Assembly: GCF_040869045.1 (NCBI RefSeq)
Contig: NC_090319.1
Span: 305,834,998-305,898,997 of the forward strand
From: Eurosta solidaginis
Taxonomy: Eukaryota; Arthropoda; Insecta; Diptera; Tephritidae
Direction of reading: 5' to 3'
Length of the DNA stretch: 64,000 bases
How positions within the stretch are numbered: position 1 is the stretch's first letter; every line of letters starts with the position of its first letter. Shown piece by piece: positions 55,524 through 64,000 of this stretch. A model generated the notes under the pieces. That model did no database searches. It was not told the origin of the DNA and saw only the letters and a program-made list of their open reading frames with translations. The position numbers and the translations under genes are program-made.

Positions 55524-57776
55524 CTGTAATTAAAGCGCAATAAGTATATAACTATGTAAGTAAGTGTGAGGAGAGTCATGAGTACTGAAAACTGTGCTGA
55601 ATCTCACAAACTCGAATTTTTATTAAAATTTTTTGTATTTTTCCGATAGCAAATCGAAACTCAACAACTTTTTGCTTTACTGTCTTTAATTTAATATGCA
55701 TTCGATAAAAAATTTATAACTTTTCATTAATTTTTCGATAAAGTGTCGATAATTTTTCGATAACAAATCAATGTGTGTGCATTTTCTTTTCAATAAAAAA
55801 TCGATTAAATCTATAATTTTTCGATAACAAATCAATATAATAAGTTTTCGAAAATAAACGGACAACACGTCGATAATTCGCCAATAATAAACCGACAGCT
55901 CAATCCGATAACAAACCAATAACAAGCAGATAACAAGGCGATAATAATAACTGCTCGATAATTTTTCATGATTGAATATTTCCGCACATTACCAAAATGA
56001 TTCCAAAGTAGGCCCGAAGTGATCTTGAAATGAAGCCGGAATGATCCCAAAGATGTTTCCATAACGGTCTCAAAATAGTCTCGAAATAATCGCGAAATGA
56101 CTGTCTAGAAATCATCTCAAAATGGCCCCGGAAATGGCGCCTTAATGATCCCAAGATGTTTCCATAACGATATCAAAATATTTCCGAAACGTTCTTAACA
56201 CTTTTCCAAAAGGATCTTGCAAACTGTGCAGAAATGATCTCAAAAAGGTTCCGGAATAAGTCCCTACATGACTCTAAAATTATACCATCGGGACGCAGTA
56301 CGATTTTTGCTTCGTTTATATTAGTTTCGTTTGATGTTTTTCCGCCAATTTCCATACAAAATTGGAGACTTTTGCAAACCATTTTTAAGCAGCTTCCCGA
56401 AAAGCTAGAGCCTTGAAACTTGAAACGCACATCGGAACCCGGTGAAAATTTAACGTGAGGTGGTCTAAGGATCGTGAAAATTCTAAAAAGTCTTTGAACT
56501 TGGAAATTTCGCTTTCGAGTTTTAAGGCACTTCCGATAACTCAGGGGTCTCAAAGTTTGAACGAAGCTTTAGGCTCTATTAGGTTATAATAATTATGATA
56601 AAAGAGTTTTCTATATCGGATAACACTAAAAGAAATGGTGCTAGTAAAATCAACAAATCGGTTCTGTTGTTCTTGACTTAACGGAGATTCGGTGAAATTG
56701 ATCGAATTATGGTTAATTCGACCGAGTTCTTTGTCAAGCGAACAAATTAGTTTAGTCATTTCAACAGAAGAGAAATTTTCGCTCTTACGTTAAAAAAATT
56801 TTGTAAAATTGACAGATTCCTAATCAATCTAACCGATTTTTCTTTAACACAACTGATCTTACATTTCAACGGCGATCAACTGTCAATACATGAGCAAATT
56901 TCAAAGATATTTTTACGCTCACTGCGCTCTCTACTTTGTACTTATGACGATGGTGCCACTTGTTAAATCGAAAAAACCCTTTTTCAATTTACTGTGCAAA
57001 AAATTATGAGATACCGGGACACCTATTTATCGGGTACAATTTTGCAACTTCTCGTCCAAGCGAAATACAAAATTGCGCCCTCTTGTTGCAAAAGTTTTGC
57101 TTGAACGAACAAGATTTATCCAAAATTAGTAACATTTTGTTCAAGTTTTTATGAATTTTCACTCACGCGAACGAATCTAATAATAAAAAACATCCTTTTT
57201 TAATGTTGATGTTTCCGACAAAATAAAAGTTTGACTTGTTTGGGAATCGTTTCAACTTAAAGTGTTACGAAAATTAAACTTGCCGGATTACATGTAAAGT
57301 TATTCCAGTGGTGAATTACCTTCCTGCGATTTGATTCTTTACTTTTCTATAACTTACAAGTTGTATTTTTAAAATGTTACGTCAAACATTTATACTACAT
57401 TTTTGTTCGAAACAATCAAGTGTGGCAACTCTACATGCGAGAGAAGAAATTGAGAACGAGCTGAGCTGCAACCATAGCGGAATGATACAAGGTGGCAGCA
57501 TGGTGACATACCTACAAACATAAATTAAAATTCCATGTACTTTGTTTTTGTAAATTCGATGGACAAATGTCAAAATCGTACTGCGCCGGAAGTTGATGTA
57601 TCAAATCAAATAAAAAAAGTTTATAATCAGCTGTTCCATGCTGCCACCTTGTATCGTTGCGCCATGGCTGCAACCGAAAGAATTGAGTATCAGTTTTGTG
57701 ACTACTATTTTCATTTCTATATTCATATGTATGTATATGTAGCAAGCATGCGTATTTATGTATTCACATATTTACG
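55524..57776 (-). other. Root intron or 5' side, low-complexity and small repeats
   Basis: TCGATAA-rich degenerate repeats (55690-55970), then an ATCCCGAAATGA-type array (55980-56240). A family C end at 56627 (CACTAAAAGAAATGGTGC). An inverted pair of the GATACAAGGTGGCAGCATGG block at 57485-57505 and 57635-57655, probably a MITE. No exon recognised. Confidence 0.5.
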
Positions 57777-57788
57777 TATTTATATGGC

Positions 57789-58133
57789 GGCCGCCGTGGT
57801 GTGATGGTAGCGTGCTCCGCCTACCACACCCTGTGTTCACAACCCGGGCAAAGCAACATCAGAATTTTAGAAATAAGGTTTTTCAATTAGAAGAAAATTT
57901 TTCTAAGCGGGGTCGCCCCTCGGCAGTGTTTGGCAAGCGCTCCGGGTGTATTTCTGCCATGAAATGCTCTCAGTTAAAACTCATATGCCTTGCAGATGCC
58001 GTTCGGAGTCGGCATAAAACAAGTCGGTCCCGTCCCGCCAATTTGTAAGAAAAATTAAAAAGGAGCACGACGCAAATTGGAAGAGAAGTTCGGCCTAAAA
58101 TCTCTTTGGTTGTAATCGCGCCTAACATTTAGT
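57789..58133 (+). mobile_element. tRNA-derived SINE, copy 7
   Basis: Full length, with an 8-bp or so deletion in the head before TGTGTTCACAACCCGGGC. TATTTATATGGC flanks both sides (57777-57788, 58134-58145), a 12-bp target duplication and the longest here. Confidence 0.93.
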
Positions 58134-58152
58134 TATTTATATGGCAACATAG

Positions 58153-58762
58153 TGTTACGAATATTAGCAAAACTAAGGGGTGATGCTATCGTCTCTAAGC
58201 CGATGCTAAGCAGTGACGTGAATTCACATCCATAGATCAATCATTATGTATCTACATAAACGAAACAATAATTGCGTCTACAGATATGTACCATGTACAG
58301 CGGAGAGTCAATACACAAACACATGCATATATCTGAGATACTCCTGAAAGTATGCAATGAGAAAAACTATAAAATCATGCAATTGTAGTTACAGCTGAGA
58401 AGTTTGAGAGCTGCTGGACTAGTAGATTCTGGAAGCGCCTAGAAGATGCGAACGTTGAAATCCGAGAGTATAAAAGGCGGCAATTGTAGAGGCGCTGGAA
58501 TTCAGTTTGATTTGAGATTTCGATTAAGACGCTATCTAGCGAGCAAGAGCAGTATTATTTTGAATAGTAGAGTTTCATTTGAGCTATCAATCAGTTTGGT
58601 TATTAAGCAAGCTATTCGTTGCAAAGTTTGAGTGTTATTGTGAAGTACTTTAATAAAGGCCAATTTGCATTATTAAATATTGGAGTTATTTATTCAACAG
58701 TTTAGTGATTCGAACTCAGCAGAAGATTGCAAATAAGGGGAATTGCAAGTAAATTCGTTACA
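58153..58762 (+). mobile_element. Solo LTR, divergent 610-bp copy
   Basis: TGTTACGAATATTAGC to AAATTCGTTACA, with ATAG on both sides (58149-58152, 58763-58766). GAGAGTATAAAAGGCGGC near 58464 and AATAAAGGCC near 58651 mark promoter and polyadenylation regions. Longer and more diverged in the middle than the other copies, perhaps a subfamily. Confidence 0.9.
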
Positions 58763-58779
58763 ATAGGTACTTTCATACA

Positions 58780-58955
58780 AAGCTGTCGCAACAACTTTTT
58801 TTTGTTCATTTGACTATTAAACGGTCAATTACGAATCAACGAATTGTGCGCAGTTGATTCAACATCTTGTTGCGATGGATAAAAATTTACAGAAATTTCG
58901 GTTGAATTGACCCATATTTCGGTTGATTCTACCAGTATTTTTCTTTCAGTGAAGG
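58780..58955 (-). repeat. Family C repeat, minus copy
   Basis: On - it starts CACTGAAAGAAAAATACTGG then TAGAATCAACCGAAAT, the cleanest example of this end. The interior repeats CGGTTGA(A/T)T motifs. Confidence 0.5.
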
Positions 58956-59544
58956 ATCGTTATATTTGAAGATATTTAGAAAGTCAATTTACAACATGTG
59001 GAATTTCGCAACCGCTGTATGAGTAATTTCAAGGAATATCGAACATAATGTGACCTTGATCTGCGGAAAATTGCAAATTTCTTAAGTAAATTTAAGACTG
59101 AGACAATTGCGAAGCCTCATGGCCTTGTTGTGATTATTTATTTATTTTATTTTGTATTTATTCACGGTCTTTAAGTCCTAGTCTAAATTAAAAAAGAAAA
59201 TTTCATTACAAATTACAGTATAAAAATAATTTTTCTTTAAACTTATTAATATTCTCACACGGTTTTCGTTCTCAAACTAAAGAAACTAGCATTGATGCTC
59301 GTCTATGCCGTAAACCAACAAGCTCCCTTTGCAGAAGATATCAAATTGCGGAGTAAAAAGAGAGATTTATCACTTCCTTTGTCGATGTCCGAGACAACAA
59401 ACAAAGCCTACTAAAGTTTGTGACGGCATGTTGGATAAGTAGTTAATTTGAGAAAATGAGTGGTTTACCAGGGATATAGTAGGGAATATTTGGTTAGACA
59501 ATTATGCCAACATGCGGTATTCATGAAGGGCATTTAAAATATAC
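58956..59544. other. Unassigned
   Basis: No gene or repeat boundary recognised. Confidence 0.4.
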
Positions 59545-60640
59545 ACATACTAGCAGACCCGTCAGGCGTTGTTCTGCCCTAAATTTGGTCTATCTAAATA
59601 AATTTTAATAAGCTGTTTTCCGTCTAACTCTGCCCTCCCCTCCCCCCCCCCCCCCCACTTTTTCTTAATCCTTTTATTCACGCCTCCCTCCGTTTTTTCC
59701 CTTCATATATCTCTATATTCGTCTCACTCTATCTCTTTCTCAGTCTCCTTCCATCTTTTCTCTACTCTAAAGTTTTTTCCATTCTTCTTCATCCCTTATT
59801 GCCAGACAAATCGAATAGGACGTATGTAAATAGTTATGTGGGTATTATTAATTCATGTCTTTATTTCGGCTTCGCATGCATATTTATCAGTTTTGCCAGG
59901 TTGATGCGACTAAATCGAATATCACAATGAAAATTACTTTAAAGCTATCAGCAACAGCTTCCAATTTTACATTCCTATTACACACACATTCTAGGGGTAT
60001 CCGGGTCCAGGTTTTGGCCTATATCTTGAGACCCTAGTCACCCAGCGGTATAAAAATTACTGTGTACTAAAGCACTCATAAACAGCTTCAATTTGATAAC
60101 CATAATGTAAAACACATCCTAGTGTTACCGTAATCCACGTTTTGGCCTATATCTCGAGACCATTCACAAATAGGTATGAAAACTACCCTGTACTAAAGCA
60201 CTCATCAACAGCTTTCATTTACTATCCATATTGTATAAACACATTCTAGGGGTACCCGCGTCCACGTTTTCGCTTATATCTCGAGACCTTAGTTACCCGC
60301 GGGTACGAAAAATACCCCGTATCAAATTACTCATAAACAGCTTCCATTTGATACCCATATTGTACAAACATATCCCAGGATTACCAAGGTCCACGTTTTG
60401 ATCTCAAGACCCTAGCCAGAACGGGATAAAAATTAGCATATGTCTGTTTCCTGGTTCTAAGCTACCCCTCAACCAATTTTCAGCCAAATATGTTTATCCG
60501 TTCCTTCCTCTTCAATCAGTCTTTATCTATTAAAAAAAAGCGCATCAAAATCCGTTGCGTATTTTTAAAGGTTTAAGCATTCAAAGGGACATAGGGACAG
60601 AAAAGGCGACTTTGTTTTATACTATATTGTGATGTACATC
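59545..60640 (+). mobile_element. Dispersed repeat with four ~127-bp units (family P)
   Basis: Begins ACTAGCAGACCCGTCAGGCG. A pyrimidine-rich stretch and a C-run (59646-59656) follow. Then there are four units spaced about 127 bp apart, each with GTTTTGGCCTATATCTCGAG and AAAGCACTCAT(A/C)AACAGC. It ends in ATCAAAATCCGTTGCGT and a TATACTATATTG tail. A relative without the units is at 61290-61995. No coding capacity. Confidence 0.65.
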
Positions 60641-61289
60641 CATACATACCTATAAACATACGCCCGAAGTTAAATAACGCAGCGAATGCTATATATATAT
60701 GTGCGTTTGTATGTGTCGCATCATGCCTCACTCAAAAGCAATTAGCGCACACAGTTCACAGCGAACAACCACACAAACACATTTTTTGGTAAAAATGTTA
60801 CTTTTGTTTAAACAATTTGGCTGATATCAGAAAGGAATCAAGTATTTTTTTGATGCAGATCGAAGGTAAATATTTCAAAGTTTTACTGAAAAGTAGAATT
60901 TTTTAAATCCATCTATCCGTTTATGAGTTATAGCTGTGTAAACAAAAATTTTATGATTTTTTACTGCATTTTGGCAATTTGCCACGCCCCTATGATATAT
61001 ATCTTCAAATTATATTAACTGTACCATCTCACGTAGCTAAGCTTTCAAATGCAAAAACCCGTTTTAAAATCGGAGCATTCTGTGTGAAGTTATGTGCATA
61101 CATGGCATTTAGCGACTTTATTTTATAAGATTATATTTTATAGATTTCGTACACGCCGTAGTACCCAAACCTAAGAAGCTGAAGCTTTAACTTGGCATGA
61201 TGCAGGTTTAAGCTTTGGATTTGAATCAAACCGCAAATAAGAGTTTAAATTGGTCGGCGCTAAGTCTATTTCTTATATAAAACCGGCAG
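60641..61289. other. Unassigned
   Basis: No gene. A GCTTTAACTTGGCATGATGC region near 61190 looks repeat-like but is unassigned. Confidence 0.35.
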
Positions 61290-61995
61290 ACGTTGCTCTA
61301 CCCTAGCTTTGGTCTATCTGCATAACTTTTAAGCAGGTTTTACCACTAACTCTCCCTTCCCCTCTCTCCATTTTCCTTATATTTTTATTCACTCTTTTTT
61401 TATACACTCTTTCCTATGCCTTTCTCTATTTCTGCGTCTCTTTCTCCCTCTCCCTCTTTTCCCTCACTTCTTTTCCGCTCTATCTACATATCTATCTTCG
61501 TCTAACTTTATCTCTTTCTTCTTTCCTTCCCTCTTTTTCTTCTCTCTATTTCTTCTTCATCCCTTTTTCCCTGTCCCAGTCCTACCCCCAAGTCCCAGTC
61601 TAAGTCCCAGACCCTGTCAGTACCTGCTCCATTTTCCGAAAAAAACTGTCATAAATACTAATCTAGGTATATGCCCAATTTCAGGTAAATCGAACCAAGA
61701 ACAGAATTTGATCGAAAAGATCGGTCCCTGGTCCTCTTCCCGAAAAAAAGGTATCGTAAATACTAATCTAGGCAAAAAGCTACCTATATACCGAATTTCA
61801 GGCTAATCGAACCGTGTATATAATTTGTTCCAATAGAGCCTTGGTCCACTTCCCGGAAAGAAACTTCACAGGAACGCTATCCTATCTTTCAAGTTGATGA
61901 AACTGCACACGGTGTGCAAATTTGATTGAAATCGGTTGAGTAGCTTAGGAGTCCATCGCGGACAAACAATGTGACACGAAATTTATATATATTAA
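61290..61995 (+). mobile_element. Family P repeat, second copy
   Basis: CCGGCAGACGTTGCTCTACC, a CTCTTTCTCCCTCTCCCTC-type pyrimidine tract, then GAAATCGGTTGAGTAGCTTA and GGAGTCCATCGCGGACAAAC. The TTATATATATTAAGAT tail closes it. Same plan as 59545-60640. Confidence 0.6.
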
Positions 61996-63079
61996 GATTT
62001 TCATGAGATCTCAAAAGACACGCAAAAAGGGTTTGATTTATTTAATCTTGACCCTAAATTTTGAACTTATGTTGAGACTGTCTCTCTGAAGGTGGACAAA
62101 AGTACGTAAAAACGGCTGCTTAAAAAAATTTATGATATATCACTTTTAAAAATCGGATGTCAAAAAATAATTAAAAATCTATTTCGGCTGTATTTGCAAT
62201 GATGAAAAAAATGTCCCTGACCCTCTCGACATAAGCTCGAAATTTGGGGATGAATTTTTTTTTCTAACCCAGTCTAATGGACATGCTTAAAAAATCATTC
62301 GAAGCGTTTAGAGACTACCCACTTTCTTAAGATGGCAAAGAATTATATTTAAAATTTTAAAATTGACCCGCTATTCCTTATTCATTATCTCCCGAACCCT
62401 GACCCAAATACCCGAGATCGGTACGAGCTGCACTCGGGGTAACTGCTTCCCATCAGCTCTAAACAATATTTAAAGGTTTTATTATTATATTGATTTTTAC
62501 CATTACTATTATTATTATTATTATTATTATCATATATATTATTTCTAATTGCTGTTTTTACGTATGCGTCCCTTTTTCGCTCTTATTTGGAATCGAAATC
62601 TATAAAAAAGTTTTGGTTGTAAAGATGGAGATTTCGGCTATTAGCGAGCTTTGAACAATTTTGGTCGTAGTGCTTTTGTTTAGCTATATTTTATTAAAAT
62701 AATTTGTTAAAAATAAACGATTGTGAGCAATCTATTTGTACTATGGCACTATTGTGAATATTTGCACTGCATTACGCTAGATGGTAGCGCAAGCTGTAAT
62801 GATTGGCGGCAGTTGCTATTATACGCTAGATGGCAGCGTAAGCTCTGAGTTAATAGAACAGCTGATTTCTGTTGATATTTGATAAGAGACTTTTATATTG
62901 GTTGGGCAAGATGCGCACGGGTCAGGCTCGTTATTTTTATTGTTATTATTATTATTATTATTATTTTAGTCTCTGCCTTACCAAGACGACGCATGCGCAG
63001 AGTGTTGAACCGGCGTTTCATCCTCCATCTAACAAAAGCAGCAGATTTAAGTTACTAAGGTGATATCGTAGACAAAAGT
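61996..63079. other. Unassigned, with TTA microsatellites
   Basis: ATT/TTA trinucleotide runs at about 62509-62530 and 62941-62966. The ACGCTAGATGG(T/C)AGCG motif is repeated at 62773 and 62824. No gene. Confidence 0.5.
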
Positions 63080-63084
63080 GCCCT

Positions 63085-64000
63085 CTATAGTTCCAGTGAG
63101 TGGTCACAGGTCCTCTCTCTTAGATAAATGAGTTTTTTTGATACTGACGTTGCTGGGAGTATAAACAAGTTGGCCTGCCTTTGCGCTGGGCATTCAATCC
63201 AGTGTTGTCTGAACTGTTTTGTTTATCCTTTACTTATGGTTTCCCTAGTGTGTGCCCTTGTGAGTCCACAGAAGGGCTCTGGACCATAATATGCTGCTAA
63301 AGCACCCTGCTTGGCTAGATAGTCTTTTTTTGGCCCCCATATAATTTAGGACACCAATGCAGCCATCCACTAGCTTAAAAGTAAGTGCGTAATACTGCAA
63401 GGATCGTAAGGCTGCCTGGCTGTCTGACATAATGAGGATACTTCTATTGCATGGATTTCTGCCTGAAAAATAGTGGGGTATCATTCCATTGCTATCATTT
63501 TCTTGAAGATGTCAGCTCCCATTTTTCTGTCAACAAATTGTATTCCATCCTTGAACCGGACCTCCGAATCAAGATCAAAGTTTTGTCCACAGATTCAGAG
63601 CGTGGATGCCATTACATCACTTAGTTGGAATACGGGATTTTCTATGCATTTTTTATTACATTCTTATTCTGTCAAGTTTCCGTTCTTTAGCTCACCAAGT
63701 GTTGCCTCTTTCTCTATTAGAATAGGGAAGGGAAGGCACGAAAAGGATCACAAGGGAACGTTCTTAACGCACTCGTTATGCTTATAGAAATTATTCAATG
63801 TAGTTTGCTAAATTTTGTAATTGCTATTCTTAGAGCGGTTGGCCACCAAACTAAGGAAGCATAGGAGACAATATTAAATTTCCAGTAGACCACTTTGGGA
63901 GATAGCCCCCGGTTTTTGCTATAGAGTCGAATGCAGGCGACGAGAGCCAATATAAGCAGCTGAGACTCCTTTCTGGGAACTTGCGCATAACTTGTTTAAT
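63085..64000 (-). mobile_element. LOA-like LINE fragment at the right edge
   Basis: On - it reads a broken VWWPTAL block near 63855-63835, as in LINE regions between RT and RNase H. Then MSDSQAALRSLQYYA near 63430-63390, the RNase H DSQAA motif. Frames are disrupted. It continues past the window end. Confidence 0.6.

Noticed and set aside
56173..56553. 126-codon minus ORF upstream of the Root exons as a candidate exon
   Set aside because: No coiled-coil heptads, no fitting splice phase, and it overlaps repetitive low-complexity sequence.

Overview
This window is nuclear DNA from a higher fly. It is AT-rich and intron-rich, its two host genes read as conserved dipteran orthologues, and the repeat families (tRNA-derived SINE, LOA-, RTE- and CR1/Jockey-like LINEs, hAT and foldback elements) resemble those of tephritid fruit flies. 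The family-level placement is an impression, not a measured result. There are no operons, bacterial genes, rRNA genes or CRISPR arrays.

Two host genes converge. The left one, on +, is the 3' two thirds of the mitochondrial glutamyl-tRNA(Gln) amidotransferase subunit B gene (GatB). Its five exons at 1161-1309, 1381-1805, 11308-11444, 16694-16817 and 21751-21969 join in frame to a stop; the N-terminal exons lie left of the window. The right one, on -, is the 3' part of the rootletin gene (Root). Its five exons at 55523-55093, 50317-49466, 45806-44667, 41877-41702 and 41610-41550 also join in frame to a stop; the 5' part lies right of the window. The 19.6 kb between the two 3' ends holds only mobile elements, repeats and one Upf1-derived pseudogene.

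Almost everything else is transposable-element sequence, often nested. Prominent items are: eight copies of one LTR, four of them with exact 4-bp target duplications; five full-length or near full-length copies and two fragments of a tRNA-derived SINE; a 3.45-kb terminal-inverted-repeat transposon with a broken gene of a poorly characterised EADTR-motif family (7808-11260); a 799-bp hAT derivative with a BED zinc finger, inserted in a solo LTR; a 1.7-kb foldback element in another solo LTR; two RTE-like LINE copies plus a third split by one of them; two CR1/Jockey-like LINEs; several LOA-like LINE copies; and a 0.5-kb AAAGTT hexamer array split by a 2.5-kb element.

The most notable structural feature is that transposon ends sit about 20 to 80 bp from the 3' splice site of six of the exons, as though short ancestral introns were expanded by insertion with only the splicing signals spared. 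I found no convincing new biological system. The best leads are the EADTR transposon, the Upf1-derived chimeric pseudogene and the element-to-splice-site spacing.
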